A stretch of 64,000 nucleotides of DNA from Paraburkholderia sp. UYCP14C (GCF_004197395.1 NZ_SELS01000033.1:23474-87473), one strand, 5' to 3'; counted from the first letter of the stretch, positions 28,431 to 37,414 are shown. The notes: generated by a model from the sequence alone, not told the origin. A program made the numbers and translations.

Positions 28431-28610
28431 ACCACGACACAGGAACAGAAAGTCATTCGCGCCAAGGTTGGCATGCTCGAACTCGCACAGCAACTGCGCA
28501 ATGTCAGTCCGGCTGTCCGGTAATGCGCTATTCCCCCGGACAGCTCTTATCGCTTCAATGAGCTATACAACCAGGGCGGTGAAGCGGCCGTGCAACTCAC
28601 ATCGGTTCGT
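28431..28610 (+). mobile_element. IS481-like transposase N-terminal remnant, frameshifted
   Basis: One frame reads TTQEQKVIRAKVGMLELAQQ followed by LRNVS and then SYRFNELYNQGGEAAVQ, close to the start of IS481-type transposases. A TAA at 28521-28523 and a frame error around it disrupt the frame and no catalytic DDE region remains, so it is inert. Confidence 0.6.
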
Positions 28611-28618
28611 GCGGCTTT

Positions 28619-29398
28619 TCACTTGCGTTCCCGAATCCTGGTGAAATCTGGCCTTCGTTTTTCGCGAAATGCAGCGAATGCTTCCCGGGCTTCATCGCTT
28701 TCGAGCCGCTTCGCGAAGACGCCAAGTTCAACATCGATCTGCAACGCGAGCTTTTCTGTATCACGCATGATCCGCTTCATTGCGATCATCGCGCCATAAG
28801 GTTTCGACGCGAGCTGTTCCGCCGCACGTCTCGCCTCGCTCCGCAGTTCGGCGTTTGGCACCACCCTGTTCGCAAGGCCCGATGCCAATGCGGCTGCGGC
28901 TGGCAATGGGGCGCCAAATGCGAACATTTCAAACGCGCGCGCGTGGCCAATGCGCAACGGCAGGAGCAAGGACGACGCAGCTTCGGGGACCAACGCAAGA
29001 TCAATGAAGGGCGTGATCAACTGAGCGTCCTCGGCCAGAATCACGTAGTCGCAATGCAACAGCATGGTGGCGCCCACTCCGATCGCCTTGCCCTGTACTG
29101 CCGCGACAAGCGGAACAGAGGTGCTCGCCAGACTGCGGAGAAATCGGTCGACATGGCGCTCTTGCAGTGCAGAGCCTGCAGCTCGCGCCGCAAACTCGCC
29201 GATGTCATTTCCGGCTGAGAACAAATCACCCTCGCTCTGGAGCACGATCACATGGACTTCGGGATCGGATGATGCGCCGTCGATCGCGTCCGCAAGGGCA
29301 CCGTACATCGCATTCGTTAGTGCATTCTTTTTGTCCGGTCTTGAGATCGTGACGGTCAATACGCCAGCGTGGCGTTCAGTTTTGATTTCAGAGGTCAT
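28619..29398 (-). CDS. crotonase-fold enoyl-CoA isomerase/hydratase-like protein
   Basis: Crotonase superfamily member of 259 aa. The first hydratase Glu position (in GVGATMLLHCD) is not acidic, whereas the TPFIDLALVPEAASS stretch matches Delta3-Delta2-enoyl-CoA isomerases, which use the Glu of the PE motif. I favour isomerase over hydratase. SAGNDIGEF supplies the oxyanion hole. It is monocistronic, with a small unknown gene upstream on the same strand. Confidence 0.82.
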   Translation of the reverse strand: MTSEIKTERHAGVLTVTISRPDKKNALTNAMYGALADAIDGASSDPEVHVIVLQSEGDLFSAGNDIGEFAARAAGSALQERHVDRFLRSLASTSVPLVAAVQGKAIGVGATMLLHCDYVILAEDAQLITPFIDLALVPEAASSLLLPLRIGHARAFEMFAFGAPLPAAAALASGLANRVVPNAELRSEARRAAEQLASKPYGAMIAMKRIMRDTEKLALQIDVELGVFAKRLESDEAREAFAAFREKRRPDFTRIRERK

Positions 29399-29696
29399 AC
29401 CTATTTTCTCCGGCGATTCCCGCGAGCCCGGCGATTGGCGTGGTGTCGGCTATTGGCGAACAGGATATCGGTCTGAACATGCAGTTCAAGGGGGATCTCA
29501 TCAAGGCTACGTGCGTGCTTCGGCAATTCGCCCACTCGCAAGCCGATACACGCATGCAGACCAATTCGACATCAACAAATGGAAGCTTACAAAAGGCGTC
29601 TCGTCTATACATGACGGGTTCCTGCAAATGGATCAACAGCTTTCCGCTGGAAACTCTTGCAGCAAAAAGCGCTTCGAATTGCTCGGGACCAACCAA

Positions 29697-29936
29697 TTAA
29701 GGATAACTCGGAATCCGCATGGCCGGTCTTTCGGGTTCCGGTGGAAAGACGCTCCAGTTTCCATCGCGGTGACGATAAAAGAACATAGCCCTCGAGCCTT
29801 TTCCATTGTCTGCGACAACACAAATGTAACGCCCGATCTTGGATCGCCCATAGTGGCTCACCCTAAAGCCTCGCTCAGGGTCTGGCGACAACCAATCTTG
29901 GACCATTGCGCGCAACGATCGTCCTGCTCTTTCCAT
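29697..29936 (-). CDS. small protein of unknown function, copy B
   Basis: 79 aa relative of the protein at 24946-25182: GRSLRAMVQDWLSPD, RYICVV, FFYRHRDGNWSVFPPEP and AMR. Its ribosome site GGAGAAGTGCA and the bases before it resemble those of copy A, so the copies probably arose by duplication of a unit including the leader. Function not recognised; no membrane segment. Confidence 0.7.
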   Translation of the reverse strand: MERAGRSLRAMVQDWLSPDPERGFRVSHYGRSKIGRYICVVADNGKGSRAMFFYRHRDGNWSVFPPEPERPAMRIPSYP

Positions 29937-30349
29937 TGCACTTCTCCATCTATTTCAACTTCATGGCACTTTAAGACGCGGATTCAAAAGGGGTCGCAGG
30001 CGCTCCTGACCGTAACGCAAGCGACCAAGGTTGCGGCCACTACAAATGCCGGCACATCCACCACGAGTTCGATATTCGCTCCAGCACCGCCCGGCATGGG
30101 CATCCCGCAAGGCAATCGCACCGGAAAAGGCCGTTGATTCGGTCGTCCACCGTTGCGTCCACCATTCATTTGGTGTGCGCCAAAGTAGCCAAACTCAGTG
30201 ACGAAATCTACACGGTGATAAGGAAGCTCTTACTTTTCTCCTTGGAACGGCGAGGCTGAGACGCCTTTAGCTCGAGAAGGCGTCAGCGTGCCCTCGCCAT
30301 GTACCGAGTGCCGACTTCCTGTCATCGACATCGGCGATAAGATCGCTTC
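29937..30349. other. intergenic, nothing recognised
   Basis: 413 bases with no gene I can support. A 61-codon minus-strand frame at 29984-30169 has a hydrophobic middle but no ribosome site or family. Confidence 0.5.
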
Positions 30350-31051
30350 CTACCACGTTTCCTTAAACGGGCGAACTTCGAGATAAAACGACCAGGCACT
30401 CCTCGGCTGGTGTGCGACATGCCATAACTCGCCAGCGATGTCGGCAGGTAGGATAAAAAAATCGTCAGGAGCGTCCGGACGTGCCGCCCTCGTCCATTCG
30501 ACGTCGATCACTGCATCAATCACGAGATAGGCCACATGGATCCCTTTGGGCCCGAGTTCGCGCGCGATTGCCTCCGCCAGGATGCGCTGCGCCGCTTTGG
30601 TTGGCGCGAAGCCGGCGAAATTACTTTTACCTCTTAGGGCGGAAGTGTTGCCCGTCGCGATGATCGCGCCGGCACCGGCTTCTATCATTGCCGGGGCAAC
30701 GCGTCGCGCTAGAGCCAAGAACGCCGTCACGTTGACATGAAAATTGCGTTCCAGAATGGCGGGGTCAATCTGCAGGAAGTTTCCGAATGCTCCACCAACG
30801 GCGTTATGGATAACGACATCGGGCGGCCCGAAGTCGCCGAAGATACGATCTAGCGTCTCGGCGAAACTGGCACTGTCGGTGACGTCGACCGGAAACGCCT
30901 TAGTGCCGCGAATCTCGGACTCAATCTTCTTCAAACGTTGCTCATTTCGCGCAACCATGGCTACGTCGTAGCCGCCGTCGGCGAAGCGCCGAACAATGGC
31001 CGCCCCGGTGCCGGGGCCGACGCCGGTTATCAACAAGCGCTTACTATTCAT
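30350..31051 (-). CDS. SDR-family oxidoreductase lacking the usual catalytic Tyr
   Basis: Short-chain dehydrogenase fold of 233 aa with the cofactor motif GVGPGTGAAIVRRF near the N-terminus and an NTSAL segment. The expected Tyr-x-x-x-Lys is FAPTK, so Phe replaces Tyr while Lys is kept; this is seen in a known SDR subgroup, but it makes ordinary alcohol oxidation uncertain. It overlaps the DsbA-like gene by four bases and is the last gene of the iorAB operon. Confidence 0.85.
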   Translation of the reverse strand: MNSKRLLITGVGPGTGAAIVRRFADGGYDVAMVARNEQRLKKIESEIRGTKAFPVDVTDSASFAETLDRIFGDFGPPDVVIHNAVGGAFGNFLQIDPAILERNFHVNVTAFLALARRVAPAMIEAGAGAIIATGNTSALRGKSNFAGFAPTKAAQRILAEAIARELGPKGIHVAYLVIDAVIDVEWTRAARPDAPDDFFILPADIAGELWHVAHQPRSAWSFYLEVRPFKETW

Positions 31052-31653
31052 TGGGAAGCCCTCGCCAACGCGTCCAGCTTGTCTTTGACGAAAGACAATC
31101 GATCGTTTCCGAAGAACATATCCTGATCGACAAAGAATGTCGGTACGCCAAAGACACCATTTTCAATGGCACGCTCATTGTTTACGGCCAATTGAGCGAC
31201 GATCTCGGGTGAGTCTGCAACCTCCCACAATGCGGCCGGTATGTCATTGGCCGCCGCAAACTGCAAACGCGCCTCATCCGTGGCCAAGTCTTCCGTTCCT
31301 GTCCAGACCGTGTTGAACAATGTCTCATTGACCTTCTCAAAGAGCCCCATTTGCTGAGCCGCAAGTCCCGCCCGCGATAGCAGCGCGTTGGGCAGATGCC
31401 CCTCTTTCATGGCGTTAAGCAGCGTCTTGTTAGGGGACAGAGCAAGATCGTATTTCTGCGCCCAGCGTCCGGCGTCGACACGCGAGTACCGAAGCTTCGG
31501 TGGGCACAGCGGCGACGGCTGGTTGTTGACATGTTTCATGACCGAAACGATGTCAACCAGCTCATAGTCGATGGTTACGCCTAGCTTCTTGACTTGTGAA
31601 TTGGCCAGATACGAATAGATGCTCCGGTAGTCGAGTACGAACCGAACTTGCAT
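31048..31653 (-). CDS. DsbA-fold isomerase, 2-hydroxychromene-2-carboxylate isomerase-like
   Basis: Thioredoxin-fold protein of the DSBA/kappa-GST family (201 aa). It lacks a CxxC pair but has DYRSIYSYLA at residues 8-17; Ser11 occupies the place of the catalytic Ser of chromene-carboxylate isomerases, which use glutathione in aromatic degradation. GVFGVPTFFVDQDMFFGNDRL near the end is typical. It begins 42 bases after the stop of the MDR reductase gene and overlaps the SDR gene, so all three are cotranscribed. Ring-opened aromatic or quinone substrates are possible. Confidence 0.85.
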   Translation of the reverse strand: MQVRFVLDYRSIYSYLANSQVKKLGVTIDYELVDIVSVMKHVNNQPSPLCPPKLRYSRVDAGRWAQKYDLALSPNKTLLNAMKEGHLPNALLSRAGLAAQQMGLFEKVNETLFNTVWTGTEDLATDEARLQFAAANDIPAALWEVADSPEIVAQLAVNNERAIENGVFGVPTFFVDQDMFFGNDRLSFVKDKLDALARASQ

Positions 31654-31695
31654 GGTTGTTGCTCTCCAATTTTCTGTATTTTGTGGCGGTCATGG

Positions 31696-32718
31696 TCAGC
31701 CTTCGTCGATTTCGACGACCAACTTTCCGAAGTTCGTACCCTCCAGCATGCCAATGAACGCTTCTGGCGCGTTGGCGAGACCTTTGACTATGTCCTCTCG
31801 AAAGCGAACACGGCCTTCCGACATCCAGGTACTCACCTCGCCAAGAAACGTCGGCCGCTGGTCCCAGAACTCTCGAACGATGAAACCGCGTAGAGTCAAG
31901 CTGCGCGACAATACCTCTCGCATGGTTGCGGGAAGCCGATCCGGGCCGTCCGGCTGTCCGGAGCTGTTGTACTGTGCGATCAGACCGCAAACGGGCACCC
32001 TGGCGAACTCATTCAGAAGCGGCATCACCGCATGCCAGACCCGGCCGCCGACGAGTTCGAAGTAGACATCGATACCGTTCGGACAAGCAGCGGCCAGCTC
32101 CTCGGCAAAGCGGGGGGATCGATGATCGATGACAGCGTCGAATCCCAACTCGTTCCGAACGAAAGCGCACTTTTGTGTGCCGCCCGCGATACCGACCGCC
32201 CGCGCCCCCTTGATCTTTGCAATTTGCCCCACCAGCGAACCAACCGGGCCGCTCGCGGCAGCTACAACAACTGTCTCGTTCGCTCGCGGCTTGCCGATTG
32301 TCAGTAAGCCTGTGTAGGCAGTTAAGCCGGGCATCCCAAGCACACCCAAGGCCGTCGTGACAGGGCTAAAACGGCTGTCGAGCTTGGTCAGCCCAGCGCC
32401 ATTGCTAACCGCATGCGTGCGCCATCCTAGTCGCGCTAACACCTTATCGCCGATGCGATAGTCGGGATGACGGGACCGTATCACCTCCGCAACAACGTCA
32501 CCTTCCATCACGCCGCCGATAGGTGTCGGAGTCGAGTAGGACTTGCGATCGTCCATACGTCCACGCATGTACGGGTCGAGAGACAAGTAGTTGGTCGCGA
32601 GCAGGACCTCACCATCGCCTGGCTCCGGCACCGCGACTTCTTCTTCCCGGAAGTCTGTGGACTTCGGTATACCCGTTGGCCTCGCGGCAAGGACGATCTG
32701 ACGTCCGGTCTGTTGCAT
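31696..32718 (-). CDS. zinc-free MDR NADP-dependent oxidoreductase (CurA-like)
   Basis: Enone/enal reductase family protein (340 aa) with PGDGEVLLATNYLSLDPYMR, the CurA-type N-terminal signature, AAASGPVGSLVGQIAK for NADPH and a VYFELVGG active-site-side segment. Two adjacent ATGs exist; the second (32718) is seven bases from GGAGAG. It is related to the protein at 11667. Known members reduce curcumin, alkenals or leukotriene-type enones. It sits in the iorAB operon after a 61-aa gene. Confidence 0.88.
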   Translation of the reverse strand: MQQTGRQIVLAARPTGIPKSTDFREEEVAVPEPGDGEVLLATNYLSLDPYMRGRMDDRKSYSTPTPIGGVMEGDVVAEVIRSRHPDYRIGDKVLARLGWRTHAVSNGAGLTKLDSRFSPVTTALGVLGMPGLTAYTGLLTIGKPRANETVVVAAASGPVGSLVGQIAKIKGARAVGIAGGTQKCAFVRNELGFDAVIDHRSPRFAEELAAACPNGIDVYFELVGGRVWHAVMPLLNEFARVPVCGLIAQYNSSGQPDGPDRLPATMREVLSRSLTLRGFIVREFWDQRPTFLGEVSTWMSEGRVRFREDIVKGLANAPEAFIGMLEGTNFGKLVVEIDEG

Positions 32719-32740
32719 CATTTCTCTCCGTTGGGGTGTG

Positions 32741-32926
32741 TCAGGCAGCAGCGCAATAACGAAGAGCGTCGGGCTCGAGCTCCAGGTCGTTTTTTGCCGC
32801 CCGCACGTCAAGCAGAGCGCTCGGCGGCACTCCATTCTTCGTCGCTATCAGCTCGGCCGCGATTGATACGGCGTGCGCAAGCCGGTCGCACGCCTTGCGC
32901 AGCGCCTGCTGATCGAGATTGTCCAT
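32741..32926 (-). CDS. small helical protein coupled to iorB
   Basis: Unrecognised 61-aa protein starting 4 bases after the iorB stop and ending 23 bases before the MDR gene. It is predicted mostly helical (QALRKACDRLAHAVSIAAEL) with no membrane segment. Tight packing between two operon genes supports its being real, perhaps an assembly or stability factor for the molybdenum enzyme, though that is only positional inference. Confidence 0.55.
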   Translation of the reverse strand: MDNLDQQALRKACDRLAHAVSIAAELIATKNGVPPSALLDVRAAKNDLELEPDALRYCAAA

Positions 32927-32929
32927 ACG

Positions 32930-35122
32930 TCAGGCAGTGCTCAGTTGATTGCCCACCGGCAGCTTGCGGATACGCTTGCCCGTCGCTGCGAATATCGCAT
33001 TGGTCAACGCCGGCATCACGCACGAGGTTCCCGGCTCCCCCACCCCACCGGGCGCCTCGCTGCTCGAGATCAGGTGCACGCGAATGGGCGGTGCCTCATT
33101 GATGCGCAACACGCGGTAGTCGTCGAAATTGCTCTGCTCCACGCGGCCGCCCTTCAACGTGATTTCGCCAAAGAGCACGCCTGAAAGCCCAAAGATGATC
33201 CCGCTCTCCATCTGGGCACGTATACCGTCGGGATTAACCGCTTGGCCGCAATCGATCGCACAGTCGATCTGTATCGGCTTGACCGCGCCGTCCGTGCCCA
33301 ATTCGAGTTCGACGACCTGAGCGACAAAGCTGCCAAACCCAGTACACAGCGCGATGCCACGCGCACGGCCTGGCGCAAGCGGCTCGCCCCATCCAGCCTC
33401 AGCGGCCGCCCGTTGTAACACTCCTTTCGCGCGAGGACTCTTATCAAGTAGGGCCAGTCGATATTCCAGCGGATCAGTCTTTGCCGTTGCCGCCAGTTCG
33501 TCGATAAAGCTTTCGATCACAAAAGTGCTGCGTGTCGCGCCCACACCGCGCCAGAACGCTGTCGGAATACCCGGTGGCTCCTGCCGCACCCACTCGACCA
33601 GCATGTTGGGAAACGAATACGCTGTGTCCGCTGCGCAATCCACCGCGTCGATGTCAACGCCATTCTTGATGGCGGCAGGGAGGAACCGCGCTACGATCGA
33701 GGAACCCGCAATGCGGTGCGACCAGCCGATCGGACGGCCCGTTGCGTCGAGGCCGGCGCTGATGCGGTCATAGTAGTAAGGCCGATACATGTCATGCTGG
33801 ACATCTTCCTCGCGGGTCCAGATCACCTGCACCGGTCCCTTGACCTGTTTGCCGACTTGCACGGCGCGCAAAATACCATCGACCTCGAGCCGTCGTCCAA
33901 AACCGCCGCCGAGCAGATGATTGTGGATGCGCACCTGTTCAGGCTGCAGGCCAAGCGCTTTGGCGACGGCAGGCTGCGCGATGCCCATGACCTGCGTGCC
34001 GACCCAGATGTCGCAAGCGTCGGCCTTCACATCGACCGTGCAGTTCATCGGCTCCATTGCCGCGTGCGCGAGAAACGGCTGTTCATAGACAGCGGCTAGC
34101 TTGGCCGACGCACTGGTGATAGCCTTGTTTGCATCACCATCTTGGCGCGCAACGGCACCCGGCCTTTCAGCGGCAGCCGCCAGCTGCATAACGACGTCGG
34201 CGGTCGAAAGCTTCGCGTTGGGCCCTGCGTCCCATTGCGGATCGGCTGCTGCCAAACCCTGCTTGGCGGCCCAGGTGTGCTTGGCGACGATCGCAACCGC
34301 GTCGCCCATGCGCACAACTTGAAAGACGCCTGGCACACGCTTAGCCTTGGCCTCGTCTACCGAGATGAGCTTTCCGCCGAAGGTGGGCGAAATCGACACG
34401 ACAGCGAAGCGTTGCTTCGGCTGTCGAACGTCGATGCCGAACGTGGCGCTGCCGTCCACTTTGCCCGCGAGGTCGAGCCGCCGATGAGACCTGCCGATCA
34501 ATTTGAAATCGGCAGGCTTTTTGAGTTCGACCTTCTCCGGCACTGGGAGCTTTGCGGCGGCGTCGGCCAGTTCGCCGTAGCGGAGCGTTCGCCCGCTGGC
34601 CGCATGAGTCACGACACCACGCTCGGCGCGACAGGCTTCCGGCGCGACCCGCCAGCGCTGCGCCGCGGCATTGACAAGCATCGTGCGCGCGCCGGCACCG
34701 GCTTGCCGCATCTGACTATAGCTGCCGCGAATTGACGTCGATCCGCCCGTCATCTGAACCCCGAATATCGGGTTCGCATAGAGCTTGTTATCCGCAGGAG
34801 CATGCTCGATTGCAACCTGGTCGAGGTCCACCTCGAGTTCCTCGGCGATGAGCATTGGAATCGACGTGTAGGTACCTTGTCCCATCTCGATGTACGGTAT
34901 CACAAGCGTGACTTTGCCGCCTCGATCGATACGCAAAAAAGCGTTCGGTGCAAAAGATGCATCGCTGACGTTGTCGTCTCTGACGGCGGCTCCGACTGGC
35001 AAGCCGAAGGTCAGTAGCAAGCCGCCGCCGACAGCGGCGGCGGCACTGAACTTGAGAAACTCTCGGCGCGACGTTGTGACCCCGACTACCGCTCGTGCCT
35101 TGTCTTCGTTCGCTAAGGCCAT
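32930..35122 (-). CDS. iorB: molybdopterin-binding subunit of a xanthine dehydrogenase-family oxidoreductase (IorB-like)
   Basis: Large subunit of a molybdenum hydroxylase (730 aa), the partner of the 2Fe-2S subunit upstream. A twin-arginine signal SRREFLK at residues 18-24 followed by a hydrophobic stretch predicts periplasmic export. LGGGFGRRLEVDG, WRGVGATRSTFVIESFIDE and GVGEPGTSC are cofactor-pocket motifs; the catalytic Glu context near the end is GVGEPG. Family members oxidise N-heterocycles or aldehydes using water. The start was set by GGAGG one base after iorA; the longer frame has no homology. Confidence 0.92.
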   Translation of the reverse strand: MALANEDKARAVVGVTTSRREFLKFSAAAAVGGGLLLTFGLPVGAAVRDDNVSDASFAPNAFLRIDRGGKVTLVIPYIEMGQGTYTSIPMLIAEELEVDLDQVAIEHAPADNKLYANPIFGVQMTGGSTSIRGSYSQMRQAGAGARTMLVNAAAQRWRVAPEACRAERGVVTHAASGRTLRYGELADAAAKLPVPEKVELKKPADFKLIGRSHRRLDLAGKVDGSATFGIDVRQPKQRFAVVSISPTFGGKLISVDEAKAKRVPGVFQVVRMGDAVAIVAKHTWAAKQGLAAADPQWDAGPNAKLSTADVVMQLAAAAERPGAVARQDGDANKAITSASAKLAAVYEQPFLAHAAMEPMNCTVDVKADACDIWVGTQVMGIAQPAVAKALGLQPEQVRIHNHLLGGGFGRRLEVDGILRAVQVGKQVKGPVQVIWTREEDVQHDMYRPYYYDRISAGLDATGRPIGWSHRIAGSSIVARFLPAAIKNGVDIDAVDCAADTAYSFPNMLVEWVRQEPPGIPTAFWRGVGATRSTFVIESFIDELAATAKTDPLEYRLALLDKSPRAKGVLQRAAAEAGWGEPLAPGRARGIALCTGFGSFVAQVVELELGTDGAVKPIQIDCAIDCGQAVNPDGIRAQMESGIIFGLSGVLFGEITLKGGRVEQSNFDDYRVLRINEAPPIRVHLISSSEAPGGVGEPGTSCVMPALTNAIFAATGKRIRKLPVGNQLSTA

Positions 35123-35123
35123 C

Positions 35124-35618
35124 TCAGACCTCCGCGCGATTCGATTCTGTGGAATGCTCGGCCACCTTCTCTCCGGCTGCCTGCTTAATCGCCGCGCGGA
35201 TCCGTGGGTAGGTCCCGCAGCGGCAAATATTGCCCGCCATGGCGGCGTCGATATCGGCGTCGGTGGGGTGCGGATTCGCCGCGAGCAACGCGCTCGCCGA
35301 CATGACTTGTCCTGATTGGCAATAGCCGCATTGCGGCACATTGAGTGCCGTCCAGGCCAGTTGAATCTTACGCCCTTGCTGCGTCTGAGCGATCGCTTCG
35401 ATTGTAGTGATCTTCTTGCCCACCGCGGCGCTCACCGGCGTCACGCAGGAACGCGCCGGCGTACCGTCGATGTGAATTGTGCAAGCGCCACAAAGCGCCG
35501 CACCGCATCCAAACTTGGTGCCCGTCATTGCCAGCACATCGCGCAAGACCCAAAGTAACGGCATATCGTCCGGTACGTCTACCGTATGCATCCGTCCGTT
35601 CACGTTCAAGGTTTTCAT
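35124..35618 (-). CDS. iorA: 2Fe-2S subunit of a xanthine dehydrogenase-family oxidoreductase (IorA-like)
   Basis: Electron-transfer subunit (164 aa) with two 2Fe-2S clusters: plant-ferredoxin type using Cys38, Cys43, Cys46 and Cys58, and a helical one with Cys97, Cys100, Cys132 and Cys134. The start MKTLNV follows GGAGTGG. It leads a six-gene operon (iorA, iorB, 61-aa protein, MDR, DsbA-like, SDR). No cytochrome or FAD subunit gene is present, so the electron acceptor must come from elsewhere. The operon promoter region holds a TetR-type palindrome at 35743. Confidence 0.93.
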   Translation of the reverse strand: MKTLNVNGRMHTVDVPDDMPLLWVLRDVLAMTGTKFGCGAALCGACTIHIDGTPARSCVTPVSAAVGKKITTIEAIAQTQQGRKIQLAWTALNVPQCGYCQSGQVMSASALLAANPHPTDADIDAAMAGNICRCGTYPRIRAAIKQAAGEKVAEHSTESNRAEV

Positions 35619-36043
35619 CGTGACCACTCCGCCAAGCAATTAAAAAAGTGCGCAAATGTTCGTTGGCGTGTGAAAGCACACACGAGTGCGCGGACAAAGC
35701 AAACAAGACAGCTTGCGCGTGAGTAGCGCCTCTCAATCCAAGATGACCAGTCATATATTAATCATGACTCGTCCGCCGCGCAATCACGACGTGGCTGTCG
35801 AGATCACTCATGTGCAGTGACCATCGCTATGTCGCTGGAGCATGAAGCGGCATGCTAGAGCTGCGACCTTGCGTCGCATTCCTCAGTGGATAGACCCGTC
35901 AAAGCGATCGAGACCGGAGAACGAAAGGAGGATTTCTTCAAAGCCTGCGTTTGCGCAGCGTGCCCTGCAAAAGATGTTCAACATCTCCTTAATGCGGGCA
36001 GTGCGAAAGCATGTGTTCTTGATGACGATGAACGATCGGGTTT
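35619..36043. other. promoter region of the iorAB operon, otherwise no gene
   Basis: About 425 bases without a supported gene. It contains the palindrome at 35743-35754 and a further degenerate half-site ATGACTCGTC from 35764. Confidence 0.55.
35743..35754. promoter_or_regulatory. TetR (NemR-like) operator candidate, iorAB promoter
   Basis: ATGACCAGTCAT, matching the site series found upstream of other operons to the right, 125 bases before iorA. A second half-site follows within 20 bases, as AGTCAT-9-ATGACT. Confidence 0.6.
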
Positions 36044-36151
36044 TCACCAGGACAGCCCGCCGCCCAAGATTAGAGCGACGCAAGCGACAACCGCTATCAG
36101 CGCAGCAGCAGTTCCTCCGGCAACATACCCGCGACAGAATTCCGTAACCAT
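36044..36151 (-). CDS. putative 35-aa single-pass membrane protein
   Basis: Starts at an ATG directly behind GGAGGAG and encodes 35 residues with one hydrophobic helix (AALIAVVACVALILGGG) after a short polar N-terminus (MVTEFCRGY). The ribosome site is strong; no family is recognised. Tentative because short hydrophobic frames also arise by chance. Confidence 0.4.
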   Translation of the reverse strand: MVTEFCRGYVAGGTAAALIAVVACVALILGGGLSW

Positions 36152-36454
36152 AGCTCCTCCGACTAACAGTACCCTTCTTGTGTCGCCGGCTGCATCAGGA
36201 TTGTCGCCGTCTGCTGACGAGTTCGCAGCATGTCGAGACTTACCGTAGCGCCAAGCTTGCCGGCGGTTTTGATCGATACATTTTGCTCCGGAGGTGAGTG
36301 GCACAAATGACGAAAACCATACGAATTCAGGACATTGTTATCGGCGCTGCCCAGCGGAAGCAATCCACATCTCGCAGCGGGAAGAGAGACAACGAATCGG
36401 TCGACTTGTGCCGCGTTTATCACATCGGTTGCGGAGGCGTCGGAGTACCAACTA
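36152..36454. other. intergenic, nothing recognised
   Basis: About 300 bases downstream of the GlxA-type regulator with no gene, repeat or regulatory site that I can support. Confidence 0.5.
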
Positions 36455-37414
36455 TCATGCCGAAACGGGTTCAGGACCCGATGAGTTGCGCCGTACAGCC
36501 TGAGGCGGAACACCAAACCCGCGCAAGAACGCCTCTCGCATATGGCGACGATCGTTAAACCCGGTTTCCTTTGCAATGACGTTCAGCGGATGCAGCGATT
36601 GCTCGATCATCAAACGCGCCGCCTCCAGTCGCAGCCCTTCGATCGCCTTGGCGGGCGACCTACCCGTTTCCTGCGTAAACACACGGCTAAACTGGCGCGG
36701 GCTCAGGTGAGCCCTTTCGGCCAACTCTTCAATCGTCAACGGCCGGCCGAGATTACTGCGAGCGTAGTTCAGCACGTTCTGGATACGGTCGGATTTAGGC
36801 GCAAGATCGAGCATCTGGGAATGCTGAGACTGCCCTCCGGACCTTCGCTGGTGCATGACCAGCTTCCTCGCCACGGACCGTGCCACGTCGGCACCCAAAT
36901 CCCTTTCGATCATCGCCAGTGCCATGTCCAAGCCAGCAGTCATTCCGGCCGATGTCCAGATGAAATCGTCGACGACATAAATACGGTCTTCCTCCACCAG
37001 AACGTCGGGAAAACGCTTCCGCATCTCGCGCGCGAACGCCCAATGTGTGGTAGCGCGCCGGTGAGTAAGCAATCCGGCGTTTGCGAGTGCGAACCCGCCG
37101 GTGCAGATTCCAGCGATGCGTCGGGCACGCTCCGCCTCCTTGCGCAGAAAGGCGAGCTCGCGCGTCGTCGCCGGCAAAGCGAGCGGATTGGTGCCCCCAG
37201 TGACCATCCAGGTTTGGACTTCACGACATCCCCGCACCGAGCGCGTGCCGACGATCACACCGAGTGACGAGCGGACCTCGCCCCCCTCAATAGAAAAATT
37301 GTCGACCTTGTAGTGCGGATCGCCCACGACAATATTTGCGCACTCAAAAACACACTGCGACGCTAGCGTCATGAGTTGGAAGCCATCGCTCAGCAAGAAC
37401 CCAATGCGGTGCAT
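36455..37414 (-). CDS. GlxA-family regulator (DJ-1/PfpI domain plus AraC domain)
   Basis: AraC-family regulator of 319 aa whose N-terminal half is an amidotransferase-like fold (GICTGGFALANAG with the elbow Cys), followed by two helix-turn-helix units (IEELAERAHLSPRQFSRVF and IAKETGFNDRRHMREAF). Such proteins respond to amines and related metabolites; the DJ-1-like part is a sensor, not an enzyme. The start after GAGAGAGGGGAT was preferred to a longer frame. It is divergent from the CaiB operon, and the gap contains a TetR-type palindrome, so it may be under TetR control while regulating CaiB. Confidence 0.9.
   Translation of the reverse strand: MHRIGFLLSDGFQLMTLASQCVFECANIVVGDPHYKVDNFSIEGGEVRSSLGVIVGTRSVRGCREVQTWMVTGGTNPLALPATTRELAFLRKEAERARRIAGICTGGFALANAGLLTHRRATTHWAFAREMRKRFPDVLVEEDRIYVVDDFIWTSAGMTAGLDMALAMIERDLGADVARSVARKLVMHQRRSGGQSQHSQMLDLAPKSDRIQNVLNYARSNLGRPLTIEELAERAHLSPRQFSRVFTQETGRSPAKAIEGLRLEAARLMIEQSLHPLNVIAKETGFNDRRHMREAFLRGFGVPPQAVRRNSSGPEPVSA

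Noticed and set aside
29984-30169. 61-aa Gly/Pro-rich frame with hydrophobic middle
   Set aside because: No ribosome site and no relatives recognised; probably chance.
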